From Eshraghiella sp045129695 (GTDB lineage Bacteria; Bacillota; Clostridia; Lachnospirales; Lachnospiraceae), in the NCBI GenBank assembly GCA_045129695.1, contig JBGVJZ010000024.1, positions 16,099 to 80,098 of the forward strand: DNA of 64,000 nucleotides. Reading direction: 5' to 3'. Both the position numbers and the translations under genes were made by a program. Each line of letters begins with the position of its first letter. Positions within the stretch are counted from its first letter, which is position 1. Positions 7,421-15,545 of the stretch are shown here, piece after piece. The notes under the pieces were generated by a model. That model saw nothing but the letters and a program-made list of their open reading frames with translations. It had not been told where the DNA came from and did no database searches.

Positions 7421-9388
7421 ATGATTCAGAAATTCACATTCGGTACGCCTTTTAATACAGAGGCTGTAATTACAGATATTCCGGTTTCAAATAATCTGCC
7501 GGATTTTCTTACATTCAGTAATGATCAACGAACCATCAGCACTAACATGAATAAAGATGATATTGTTTTTGGGCTTGGTGAAAATATGCGTGGCATTAAC
7601 AAGCGTGGTTTTAAATATATCAGCAACAATTCTGATGAGCCACACCACCACGAGGACAAGAATTCATTATATGCTTCACATAATTTTATTCTGATTGATG
7701 GTGTAATACGCTATGGATTATTTATTGATTTTCCTGCAACAGTTACTTTTGACATCGGATATACGGATTTGGACACTCTCACTATTACCATTGATGGCGA
7801 TGACTATGATTTATATGTAATCACAGGTGATAATGATGTGGATATTATCAAGGAGTTCCGTTCCATTATCGGTAAAAGCTATGCAGCTCCGAAATGGGCA
7901 TTTGGATATCAGCAGTCAAGATGGAGCTATGGCAGTGCTGATGTTGTAAGAGAAATTGTTAAGGGTTATCGCGACAATCATATTCCGTTGGATGCTATAT
8001 ATCTTGATATTGACTATATGGAACGATACAAGGATTTTACAGTCAACGAAGAAACCTTCCCTGATTTCCCTAAGTTTGTTAAAGAGATGCAGAGTCAGGA
8101 CATCCATCTTGTTCCGATTATCGATGCCGGTGTCAAAATCGAAGAAGGTTATGATGTATGTGAGGAGGGTGTTGAAAAGGGCTATTTCTGTAAAGACGAA
8201 AATGGTGAAGATTTCGTTGCGGCTGTATGGCCCGGCAAAGTATATATGCCGGATTTTCTTAATCCTGAGGCAAGAAAATGGTTCGGACATAAATACAAGG
8301 TTCTTCTTGATGCAGGAATTGACGGTTTCTGGAATGATATGAACGAACCGGCACTCTTCTATTCTGAGAAACAGTTAAACGAGGTTTTTGAAAAATTACC
8401 TGAATATGCCAATGCCGACCTTGATATATGGAAATTATGGGAATTTCAGGGATTGGTTAACAGCCTTGCCAACAGTCCTAAGGATTACAGCAGCTTCTAC
8501 CATAATGTAAATGGTGAAATGATTTGCCATGACAAATTACACAACTTATATGGATATAATATGACAAGAGCGGCCTCAGAAGCTTTTGACGAGCTTGTTC
8601 CTGACAAGAACATTCTTATGTTCTCCCGTTCATCATACGTGGGAATGCACAGATATGGCGGAATATGGACAGGCGATAACTCATCCTGGTGGGCACATAT
8701 TGAATTATTAATTCACATGCTTCCTAACCTTAATATGTGCGGCTTCCTGTACACCGGTGCAGACACAGGCGGCTTCGGCTCTAATGCAACAGAAGATTAT
8801 GTAATGAGATTTGTTGAGCTTTCAATGTTTACGCCTCTGTTCCGTAACCATGCCGCTATCGGCACAAGAGATCAGGAATTATTCCGTTTCAAAAATATTG
8901 ATGATTTCCGTAATCTCATTAATATCAGATACGGACTTATTCCTTATATCTACAGCGAATATCTGAAAGCAATTGATAATAACAGCCTTATGTTTGCACC
9001 ACTTGCAATTGTATATCCTGATGACAAAGCATGCAGACAGATTGAAGACCAGCTTATTGTTGGTGACAGTATAATGATTGCACCTGTTTATAAACAGAAT
9101 GCTACAGGAAGATATGTATACCTTCCTGAGGATATGCTTATGCTTCGCTTCAGAAGCCTTGATGATAAAGACGTTATTCCTATGAGTGCAGGACACCACT
9201 ATGTAGATGTCAGACTTAATGAAGTATTGATTTTTGTACGAAAGGGTGCTACTCTTCCTATGGGTAGAGGTGCTGAATCAATCAAAGATGTAAGCACTGA
9301 TAATTTTACACTTTATCATGCAGATAATGACCATGGCGAGTACACAATGTATATTGATGAAGGTGTGAAAGAACTCATTAAATACTAA
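7421..9388 (+). CDS. GH31 alpha-glucosidase
   Basis: 655 residues, no signal peptide, so cytoplasmic. The GH31 nucleophile is Asp306 in FWNDMNEP and the acid/base is Asp419 in WTGDNSSWW. Further family motifs are WAFGYQQSRWSY, DAIYLDIDYM, SRSSYVGMHRYGG and FRNHAAIGTRDQE. Length and motif spacing closely resemble the structurally studied gut Ruminococcus obeum enzyme Ro-alphaG1, which hydrolyses short alpha-glucosides and prefers isomaltose; that preference is recalled from the family and not shown here. GGAGG lies 8 nt before the ATG. The lipoprotein gene follows after 19 bp and is probably cotranscribed. No sugar transporter adjoins it. Confidence 0.95.
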   Translation: MIQKFTFGTPFNTEAVITDIPVSNNLPDFLTFSNDQRTISTNMNKDDIVFGLGENMRGINKRGFKYISNNSDEPHHHEDKNSLYASHNFILIDGVIRYGLFIDFPATVTFDIGYTDLDTLTITIDGDDYDLYVITGDNDVDIIKEFRSIIGKSYAAPKWAFGYQQSRWSYGSADVVREIVKGYRDNHIPLDAIYLDIDYMERYKDFTVNEETFPDFPKFVKEMQSQDIHLVPIIDAGVKIEEGYDVCEEGVEKGYFCKDENGEDFVAAVWPGKVYMPDFLNPEARKWFGHKYKVLLDAGIDGFWNDMNEPALFYSEKQLNEVFEKLPEYANADLDIWKLWEFQGLVNSLANSPKDYSSFYHNVNGEMICHDKLHNLYGYNMTRAASEAFDELVPDKNILMFSRSSYVGMHRYGGIWTGDNSSWWAHIELLIHMLPNLNMCGFLYTGADTGGFGSNATEDYVMRFVELSMFTPLFRNHAAIGTRDQELFRFKNIDDFRNLINIRYGLIPYIYSEYLKAIDNNSLMFAPLAIVYPDDKACRQIEDQLIVGDSIMIAPVYKQNATGRYVYLPEDMLMLRFRSLDDKDVIPMSAGHHYVDVRLNEVLIFVRKGATLPMGRGAESIKDVSTDNFTLYHADNDHGEYTMYIDEGVKELIKY

Positions 9389-9407
9389 ATTTCGGAGGTA
9401 TTATACC

Positions 9408-10943
9408 ATGAAATCCAAAATACATTGCTTATGTGCCATAACATCATTTGCTTTAATATTGTTACTCTCCATAAGCGGGTGTAAATCTGAGTCTTCATCA
9501 GATGCTACAACACCTGAGTCAACCACTCCGTCAAACATTACAAGATATGATGAGAGTGTCGTTATGGTGGTAACAGAAGATACCATTTCACAGCTTGACA
9601 GCTATCCACAGCTCAAAGAAGCTGACCTCAGTGGAAGCACCTGTTATGAGGCCATACTTGAATATATAGAAAATCACCCTGAGGTTAATGTTACCTATAC
9701 CGTATCCTTTGGTGATGCATCCGTCAAAAATAATCTGACCCATATTTCACTTTTGGGTGGCACATATGAATATGAAACATTGATTGAAAATTTGAAGTAC
9801 CTTCCTGATGTTACTTCACTAACATTGGTTGCAACACATCTTACAAGCGGACAAATAACAGCTGTTAAAGATTTTTATCCTGATATTGAAGTGAATCACA
9901 CTGTAGATTTACCGGATGTAGATATTGATATGAATGCAGCAGAGATAAACCTGTCTGCACTTGAGCCTTCACAGGTTGCCGACATCGCTCCGCTTCTTGG
10001 TCAGATGCCAAATCTGACATATGTAGAACTTACGAATACTAATGGCAAAAGCAGTTTTTCAATTGCAGATGTTAAATTAATGAAACAGTATGCACCAACA
10101 GCAACATTTAATTACTCTTTTGATTTATTCGGTAAAACTGTTTCTACTTCTGATACAACACTTGAGTATGTACAGACTGATATTGGTAATGATGGTGCGC
10201 AGACAGTACGTGATGCATTGGACATTCTTCCAAACTGCACCTATCTGTTGCTGGATGATTGTGGTATCGACAATGAAATCGTTGCTTCAATCCGCGATGA
10301 CTATCCCGGTATTAAAGTGGTATGGCGTATATATGTATGGGAGAGAAGCTGGCTTACAGATACAGAAATATTAAGAGCAGTATACCATGTTGATGACAGC
10401 AACAGTGAACCATTTAAGTATCTTACAAAAGTTAAATATATGGATTTAGGTCATAATACCGATATGACAGATTTAAGTTTCATCGCATATATGCCTGACC
10501 TTGAAATGGCAATCCTTTCAGGAAGCCCTATTACTGATCTGACACCGCTTGCTAGCTGCAAGAAATTAACCTTCCTTGAGATTGCGTGGTGTGGATGGGT
10601 ACAGGATGTCTCACCACTTGCGTCATGCTCAAGTCTTAAATATCTTAACCTTGGACATACCAGAGTAAGTGATTTGTCACCACTCAACAATCTTTCGCTT
10701 GAGCTGTTAAGCTATGTAAATTCAGGCAACAGAGTTGGCATGACTGCCGCCGACTGGCAGCAGATTCAGGCACAGCACCCTGACTGCCTGATTACCTATG
10801 AACCACTTGCAGACAATAATGCTACCCCTTACAGCATCGGCTGGCGATATAAGGCCGAGGGCGGATATACTGACTGCTATAAGAAAATACGTGAAGTATT
10901 TAATTATGATTATTTAGACCAGTTGATACAAGAGCAGAAATAA
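9408..10943 (+). CDS. Leucine-rich-repeat lipoprotein
   Basis: 511 residues. The N-terminus is a lipoprotein signal: positively charged MKSKIH, a hydrophobic stretch and the lipobox ISGC near residue 24, followed by a Ser/Thr-rich linker. The rest shows loosely repeated leucine-rich units, clearest near the C-terminus (KVKYMDLGHNTDMTDLSFI, LEMAILSGSPITDLTPLA, LKYLNLGHTRVSDLSPL), the internalin-like type. It should sit on the outer face of the membrane and bind protein or glycan; the ligand is unknown. It follows the alpha-glucosidase gene by 19 bp with its own GGAGG. An accessory role in sugar capture is possible but unproven. Confidence 0.82.
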   Translation: MKSKIHCLCAITSFALILLLSISGCKSESSSDATTPESTTPSNITRYDESVVMVVTEDTISQLDSYPQLKEADLSGSTCYEAILEYIENHPEVNVTYTVSFGDASVKNNLTHISLLGGTYEYETLIENLKYLPDVTSLTLVATHLTSGQITAVKDFYPDIEVNHTVDLPDVDIDMNAAEINLSALEPSQVADIAPLLGQMPNLTYVELTNTNGKSSFSIADVKLMKQYAPTATFNYSFDLFGKTVSTSDTTLEYVQTDIGNDGAQTVRDALDILPNCTYLLLDDCGIDNEIVASIRDDYPGIKVVWRIYVWERSWLTDTEILRAVYHVDDSNSEPFKYLTKVKYMDLGHNTDMTDLSFIAYMPDLEMAILSGSPITDLTPLASCKKLTFLEIAWCGWVQDVSPLASCSSLKYLNLGHTRVSDLSPLNNLSLELLSYVNSGNRVGMTAADWQQIQAQHPDCLITYEPLADNNATPYSIGWRYKAEGGYTDCYKKIREVFNYDYLDQLIQEQK

Positions 10944-11209
10944 CGTTTTAGTGAACTAAACATTTAGTGACTTAATAGCGAAAATATATTCCCTTCAATC
11001 GGACGTTCTCACTCGGTTGTCTGCCTAGCGGTACATAAGATGACAAAAGATGTCATCTAAGTACCGAGGCATACAAACGCCGCTTTACAGGGAATATATT
11101 TTCGTATAAACGTCATTAACTGCTTAATTCATCACCGGCGTTATGTCCAACGGAAGATATCAACGATACCTACCGTTGGACACTCTATGCTAGGTTTAGT
11201 ATAAACGTT
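10942..11209. repeat. Nested inverted-repeat element / candidate structured RNA
   Basis: Five complementary arm pairs nest without conflict. Outer closing stem: AACGTTT (10942-10948) with AAACGTT (11203-11209), continued by ACTAAAC (10955-10961) with GTTTAGT (11194-11200). Second: TTAGTGAC (10964-10971) with GTCATTAA (11112-11119). Third: perfect 16-bp arms at 10979-10994 and 11089-11104. Inside it: GCCT..CGGTAC..AGATGACA pairing with TGTCATCT..GTACCG..AGGC (11023-11070). Fourth: perfect 10-bp hairpin TGTCCAACGG/CCGTTGGACA (11144-11182). The element starts at the stop codon of the lipoprotein gene and lies between convergent genes. It matches no RNA class I recognise; it could be a non-coding RNA or a palindromic mobile element. 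Confidence 0.7.
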
Positions 11210-11260
11210 TATGGCGTATGCTCATAAAATGTTCTCACTTTCGGAGAATACTACCATCTA
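10944..11260. other. Gene-free interval of 317 bp
   Basis: It holds the nested inverted-repeat element, a 12-bp palindrome ATAAACGTTTAT (11201-11212), and a small hairpin TTCTC/GAGAA (about 11230-11247) near the end of the SdpI gene. GTTCTCACT occurs twice, near 11005 and 11229. No convincing open frame was found. Confidence 0.6.
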
Positions 11261-11956
11261 TTATTTCACCTGTGTTTTATACACTCTGTACGAATATATC
11301 AATATTACAATCAGGCTAACAAACAGGTAAACCAGCATCAATCCGGTTGCAAGCATTCCCTTTGTAAAAATTGCAGTAATAATTGTCAGCACTCCAACAA
11401 TAATCAATGCAACTCCGGCGAAACGATTTGACTTTGCCCATGTCACATCATTGTGCATGCTCCAGACAATGCGTAATCCAACCACACCATTCATTCTGGT
11501 CTTTGGTATAAAATTACCGATTACAACAAACATGGCACCTAACAGAATGCAGGATATCTGTGCCACATCAATTACAGAATGGGTTGCATCCGTGGTTGCT
11601 TCAACATATGCTCCATACAGGAAAAAGCACTGCATGATACAATACATCACCGACATCGAAATGGACACTATGCATAACACTTTTGCATTGGATAATGCCT
11701 CTTTATGTTCTTTTTCCACCTGTGTTTTTATGGCTTTTTTCTCAAAATAGCGTATAAACAGATGCCAGAATAACGTTAAGGCTATAATAATAATCGGAAA
11801 AAGTAAATTCTCATACTTTGAACCCCATCTGTCAATTACACCTTCACTGTTATAATGCATAGGAACTTTGTCCGGAAGAAATCCCAATACCACTGCCGTA
11901 ATCACTAAAGGAATAAATGATATAATCCACATCACTTTTTTCATTGTATTTTTCAT
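11261..11956 (-). CDS. sdpI: SdpI-family membrane protein (DUF1648 + SdpI)
   Basis: 231 residues with about six membrane segments. The N-terminal DUF1648 signature is LPDKVPMHYNSEGVIDRWGSK; the SdpI signature is NFIPKTRMNGVVGLRIVWSMHN followed by WAKSNRFAG. In Bacillus subtilis SdpI gives immunity to the SdpC toxin and, when it binds toxin, sequesters the repressor SdpR. The start overlaps the stop of the ArsR-type repressor gene by 4 bp (ATGA), the same sdpR-sdpI order as in Bacillus. No sdpABC toxin genes are in the window, so it may be an orphan immunity or stress protein. Confidence 0.88.
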   Translation of the reverse strand: MKNTMKKVMWIISFIPLVITAVVLGFLPDKVPMHYNSEGVIDRWGSKYENLLFPIIIIALTLFWHLFIRYFEKKAIKTQVEKEHKEALSNAKVLCIVSISMSVMYCIMQCFFLYGAYVEATTDATHSVIDVAQISCILLGAMFVVIGNFIPKTRMNGVVGLRIVWSMHNDVTWAKSNRFAGVALIIVGVLTIITAIFTKGMLATGLMLVYLFVSLIVILIYSYRVYKTQVK

Positions 11957-12222
11957 TGCTTACTACCTCCAAACTGTCCTATCCATAAAATCAAATCCTG
12001 AAAAACCGTAGTATTAATTTCATAATATATAAAATTCTTATATTTATATTCCATTACCAAATCTGCATTTTTCAGCAGTTTCAAATGATAAGATAATGCT
12101 TGTGGCGTTATATCCAGTCGCCCTGCTATCTCACTGGCACTCATTCTTCCATCTTTCAGCATTACGAGAATATCTCTTCTCTGACTATCCGACAGGACTT
12201 TAAAAATATTAGATTCGCTCAT
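11953..12222 (-). CDS. sdpR: SdpR-like ArsR-family repressor
   Basis: 89 residues with a winged helix: FKVLSDSQRRDILVMLKDGRMSASEIAGRLDITPQALSYHLKLLKNADLV, the ArsR/SmtB fold with recognition helix QALSYHLKLL. No metal-binding cysteine motif is present. The preferred start is ATG 12222 with TAGGTG upstream; a GTG at 12231 is possible. It is translationally coupled to sdpI. Its promoter lies between two long AT-rich palindromes, fitting autorepression relieved by SdpI. Confidence 0.88.
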   Translation of the reverse strand: MSESNIFKVLSDSQRRDILVMLKDGRMSASEIAGRLDITPQALSYHLKLLKNADLVMEYKYKNFIYYEINTTVFQDLILWIGQFGGSKQ

Positions 12223-12231
12223 GACTCGCAC

Positions 12232-12312
12232 CTATTTAAAAATTATTTTAAATAGATTATATGCTCTCTTTCATGTTAAGTCAATAGCTATTTAAAAATA
12301 TTTTTAAATAGC
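12232..12312 (-). promoter_or_regulatory. sdpRI promoter flanked by two palindromic operators
   Basis: On the minus strand: TTGACT (12279-12284), 17 bp, TATAAT (12256-12261). Upstream of the -35 is a perfect 26-bp palindrome (12287-12312); just downstream of the -10 is a near-perfect 24-bp palindrome (12232-12255). Both share arms CTATTTAAAA and TTTTAAATAG. The downstream copy covers the transcription start and ends at the ribosome binding site. Confidence 0.85.
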
Positions 12313-12351
12313 TGTGCAAGAAAAATGGACTGCCTTTAAAAGCTTTATAAA

Positions 12352-12385
12352 AAATATCAGAGCCTCTATCCGAGCTCTGATATTT
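12352..12385 (-). terminator. Terminator of the histidine kinase operon
   Basis: AAATATCAGAGC and GCTCTGATATTT are perfect 12-bp arms around a 10-nt loop, after the stop of the DUF4190 gene; on the minus strand the 3' arm runs into T-rich sequence. Confidence 0.75.
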
Positions 12386-12413
12386 AAACTTCTTACTATA
12401 ATCTTATGTTAAC

Positions 12414-12698
12414 TTATACTCCTGACATTATTCCAGCCATGCCCAGAGCAAAAAACAGCACTATTAATGCAATAACCATTAAAAGTTGAATTCCACATAT
12501 TACAAGTGCAATAATACTTGTTATATAACCTGCCTGAGTTTCAGAATTATCCATTCCATTATGCTTATTTCTGTAAATAGCTCTCATTACCAATGAAACT
12601 ATTGCAAGTGCAATTCCAACACTTCCTGATAAAACAATACTTGCAATTCCGCATGCCATTGATGCAATTGAAAATCCGTTTGATTTAGGTTCCGCCAT
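12414..12698 (-). CDS. Small DUF4190-type membrane protein
   Basis: 94 residues with two hydrophobic stretches: GFSIASMACGIASIVL followed by GIALAIVSLVM, then a short polar loop (RNKHNGM) and a second region ending in ALGMAGIM. The N-terminal pattern fits DUF4190, found in many small Gram-positive membrane proteins of unknown role. AGGAGG precedes it. It lies 12 bp after the response regulator gene and before a terminator, so it is the third gene of the two-component operon and may be a membrane accessory to it (inference). Confidence 0.72.
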   Translation of the reverse strand: MAEPKSNGFSIASMACGIASIVLSGSVGIALAIVSLVMRAIYRNKHNGMDNSETQAGYITSIIALVICGIQLLMVIALIVLFFALGMAGIMSGV

Positions 12699-12710
12699 AT
12701 TAATCCCCTC

Positions 12711-13328
12711 CTAATGTTTATAAAAAAACACTGCGAGCTGTGTCCTGTCGCGAAGCTCCAGTTTCTCTAGAATAGTACTAAGATAATTTCTGACTGTTCC
12801 GTCACTTAAGTATAATTTATCAGCGATTTCTTTATTCGAAAGCCCATCTGCTACTAATTTAATTATATCATATTCCTTTTCAGTTATACCATGCTTCTCA
12901 TACACAGACATATCTTTTTCCTCTATCAACTGAGGCAGCTTAGTCATAATTTCATTTCCAAATACATTCTGACCTGAATATACAGAACGAATTGCAGGTA
13001 ATACTCCCTCAAAATCCTGTTTGAGAATATAACCTTTTGCACCTACTCTGAATGCCTCTCTCACATATTCATCATCAATAAAAGTTGTAAGAAGTATTAT
13101 TTTGGCATCAGCATGCTTCGACATAATATCGGCAGTTGCAGCAAGTCCGCTAACCTCCTTCATCTGGATATCCGTAAGCAGCACATCAGGAAGATACTTT
13201 TCATAAAGCTCAATTGCATCCCCGCCGTCATGCCCTGTTGCAACAACCTCCACACCCTCTGCTGCCGACAGAATGGTCTTCATAGACGCTGCCACAATTG
13301 CGTCATCATCCACTATAATAACTCGCAT
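12711..13328 (-). CDS. NarL/LuxR-type response regulator
   Basis: 205 residues. The receiver domain (1-120) has the acidic pocket VDDD, phosphoacceptor Asp53 in LLTDIQM, Thr in ILLTTF and Lys in KGYILKQ. The output domain (about 140-205) is a LuxR-type helix-turn-helix: ITEKEYDIIKLVADGLSNKEIA, then LYLSDGTVRNYLSTIL. It pairs with the histidine kinase 5 bp upstream. The probable target is the divergent ABC-2 exporter operon, whose upstream region carries a TGACA-TT-TGTCA palindrome. Confidence 0.93.
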   Translation of the reverse strand: MRVIIVDDDAIVAASMKTILSAAEGVEVVATGHDGGDAIELYEKYLPDVLLTDIQMKEVSGLAATADIMSKHADAKIILLTTFIDDEYVREAFRVGAKGYILKQDFEGVLPAIRSVYSGQNVFGNEIMTKLPQLIEEKDMSVYEKHGITEKEYDIIKLVADGLSNKEIADKLYLSDGTVRNYLSTILEKLELRDRTQLAVFFYKH

Positions 13329-13333
13329 ACTAA

Positions 13334-14449
13334 CTATACTCCCTTCTTAGGAATGGAGATAAATATTTTAAATCCATTATCCGTTGTAATTGTCAGAGTT
13401 CCGTCTAATTCGTCAACTCTGCTCTGCATATTGTGTAACCCGATTCCATTTTCCTTGACAACTGCATTTTCCCCATTATCTTTAAAAACCAACTGATATA
13501 TGCCGGGATGCTCTCTTACAGTAATATCTACCCTGTCACCCCTGGAATATTTCTCGGCATTATGAAACGCCTCTGTGACAATTGAATAAATGCAATATTT
13601 AATTTTACGCGGAATGGAATCTGATATATCATAATCCAAATCTGTTATAAAACGATCGTGCTTCGTAATAAGCTCTTTAATTCCTCTGTGCAGGTCAAAT
13701 GACTCATTATGCAAATCATGCACGCTGTTTCTTACATTCATCATTGACTCATTAAGAGTATCCTGTAACCCCATAAGAGCCTCTGCAAGCGGCTCTTCCT
13801 TATAAATAGTTCTCAAAGCACCCACCTGAAGAAGACTTCGGCTCAGCAGATGTCCTACATTATCATGAATCTCCCTTGCAATACGATTACGCTCTTTGAG
13901 TGTAGCCATGGTAATATTGTTATCCTGCTGCTCTCTCATAAGACGATTCTTGGCTATCATTACCTGTCTTAATTCCTCGCCGTCATCTCTTATTTTTAAT
14001 TTTTCTTTACGAAGCTTGAGAATTTCTGTTGTATTATATGCGAGATATATCCCAACCAATACTGCAAGCATCATAGTACCAAAAAGTATAGGCTTTCGGA
14101 TTAAAATATCCACTGTAAGGCATTCTCTGCCAGAGATAACAGTAATAATATACCCCAGAATTGCTATCGTAACCGCCACAAGCTCTTTCATATCCTTTTT
14201 AAAAAATCCGTAAAAGCATTCGTATACTAAAAGTGGTAATAACATAATAAATCCGTCATATGCCATAATCATAGCACCCATAGCAATATCTATAAAAGTA
14301 TGCACTCTGCTATCAGAAGCGTAAAATGCCACACCGCTATATATAACTCCCACAAGAACAATTACAATTGCATATTTAAAATCCTCGAGAAAAAAAACAC
14401 TGCCAATACATACTAATAACAAAATTAATCTGTCAATTATTTTGCTCAA
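13334..14449 (-). CDS. NarL-class sensor histidine kinase
   Basis: 371 residues. The first ~135 residues contain five to six membrane helices with little exposed loop, the intramembrane-sensing layout. A short coiled coil leads to the HisKA_3 box REIHDNVGHLLSRS with phospho-His195, then an ATPase domain with N-box EAFHNAEKYS and GIGLHNMQSRV. It starts at a TTG (14449) with AAGGAG 8 nt upstream. Such kinases next to ABC exporters usually sense envelope or drug stress (family knowledge); the signal here is unknown. Confidence 0.92.
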   Translation of the reverse strand: MSKIIDRLILLLVCIGSVFFLEDFKYAIVIVLVGVIYSGVAFYASDSRVHTFIDIAMGAMIMAYDGFIMLLPLLVYECFYGFFKKDMKELVAVTIAILGYIITVISGRECLTVDILIRKPILFGTMMLAVLVGIYLAYNTTEILKLRKEKLKIRDDGEELRQVMIAKNRLMREQQDNNITMATLKERNRIAREIHDNVGHLLSRSLLQVGALRTIYKEEPLAEALMGLQDTLNESMMNVRNSVHDLHNESFDLHRGIKELITKHDRFITDLDYDISDSIPRKIKYCIYSIVTEAFHNAEKYSRGDRVDITVREHPGIYQLVFKDNGENAVVKENGIGLHNMQSRVDELDGTLTITTDNGFKIFISIPKKGV

Positions 14450-14497
14450 TTTAATTCTCCTTCGCGAATTACTGTAAATAGTATATCACAACAAACA

Positions 14498-14509
14498 TGA
14501 CATTTGTCA
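14498..14509. promoter_or_regulatory. Candidate response-regulator operator
   Basis: TGACATTTGTCA, 5-bp arms around TT, in the 143-bp gap between the two-component system and the divergent ABC operon. Its position fits a NarL-type dimer site; no clear promoter was assigned for either operon. Confidence 0.35.
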
Positions 14510-14592
14510 CTTTATTTAATTACTTTCTTCACTTACTTTTTTATCTTCAAAAACATAAAATAAAATCATCAACAATGAAACGGAGGATTATT

Positions 14593-15534
14593 ATGAGCGA
14601 ACCAATTGTAAAAATTGAAAACCTTGTAAAAAGATACAAAGAAATTATTGCACTCGACCACTTCAATCTTGAGATTAAAAATGGAGAGATATTTGGATTA
14701 CTTGGACCAAACGGTTCAGGCAAAACAACAACAATTAACTGTCTTCTCTCACTTCTTACATATGATAAAGGTGATATTCGTATTTGGGGACAGGAAATGT
14801 GCCCTGACAGCTATGACATCAAACGCAGAATCGGTGTGGTAATGCAGAATGTTGCTGTTTTTGATGAATTAACAGTATATGAGAACATTGATTATTTCTG
14901 TGGACTGTACATTAAGGATAAAGCCACAAGAAAACAATACGTTGAAGAGGCAATAGAATTTGTAGGCTTGTCTGAATACCGAAAGTTCCGTCCTAAAAAG
15001 CTTTCCGGCGGTCTTCTTCGCCGTCTCAATATTGCCTGTGGAATTGCACACAAACCGGAGCTTATCATTCTTGACGAACCGACAGTGGCAGTCGACCCAC
15101 AGAGCCGTAATCATATTCTTGAAGGCATTATGAAGCTTAACAGACAGGGTGCAACAATAATCTACACCTCTCATTATATGGAAGAGGTTGAACAGATTTG
15201 CAGCCGCATTGCCATTATGGATAAAGGAAAAAATCTTGCACTCGGAACTGCGGATGAATTAAAAAAGTTAATCAAAAATTCAGAAACCATTAAAATCCAT
15301 TCAGTAATTCTGAATGACAAACAGCTTAGTGAATTAAAAGAACTTTCGCATGTATACAAATGTGAATATTCTGATAATATTCTCACACTTGCTTTTACCG
15401 GCGGAAGACATAATCTGATTCATGTAATGGATTATCTCAAGGAAAAAGAAATTGCATTCGGTCAGGTATATTCCGAGCTTCCTACATTGAATGATGTATT
15501 CCTTGAAATAACAGGCAAAGAGTTAAGAGACTAG
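14593..15534 (+). CDS. ABC-2 exporter ATP-binding protein
   Basis: 313 residues: Walker A GPNGSGKTTT, Q-loop VMQNVAVFDELTVYEN, signature LSGGLLRRL, Walker B LIILDEPTVAVD, H-loop TSHYMEE, and a C-terminal extension with LNDVFLEITGKELRD, typical of the DrrA/CcmA-type ABC-2 family. I place the start at 14593 behind CGGAGG; the open frame continues upstream to 14497 without a site. The two permease genes follow. Together they form an exporter, probably of an antibiotic, peptide or lipid-like compound, controlled by the adjacent two-component system. Confidence 0.93.
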   Translation: MSEPIVKIENLVKRYKEIIALDHFNLEIKNGEIFGLLGPNGSGKTTTINCLLSLLTYDKGDIRIWGQEMCPDSYDIKRRIGVVMQNVAVFDELTVYENIDYFCGLYIKDKATRKQYVEEAIEFVGLSEYRKFRPKKLSGGLLRRLNIACGIAHKPELIILDEPTVAVDPQSRNHILEGIMKLNRQGATIIYTSHYMEEVEQICSRIAIMDKGKNLALGTADELKKLIKNSETIKIHSVILNDKQLSELKELSHVYKCEYSDNILTLAFTGGRHNLIHVMDYLKEKEIAFGQVYSELPTLNDVFLEITGKELRD

Positions 15535-15545
15535 GAGGGATTTAG

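Noticed and set aside
10942..11209. Retron msr-msd or IS605/HEARO-type RNA
   Set aside because: The closing stem and long hairpin recall such RNAs, but no reverse transcriptase, IsrB/TnpB or transposase gene is adjacent.
14497..14592. Upstream start of the ABC-2 ATPase
   Set aside because: The added residues are hydrophobic junk with no family match and no ribosome binding site; 14593 has CGGAGG.
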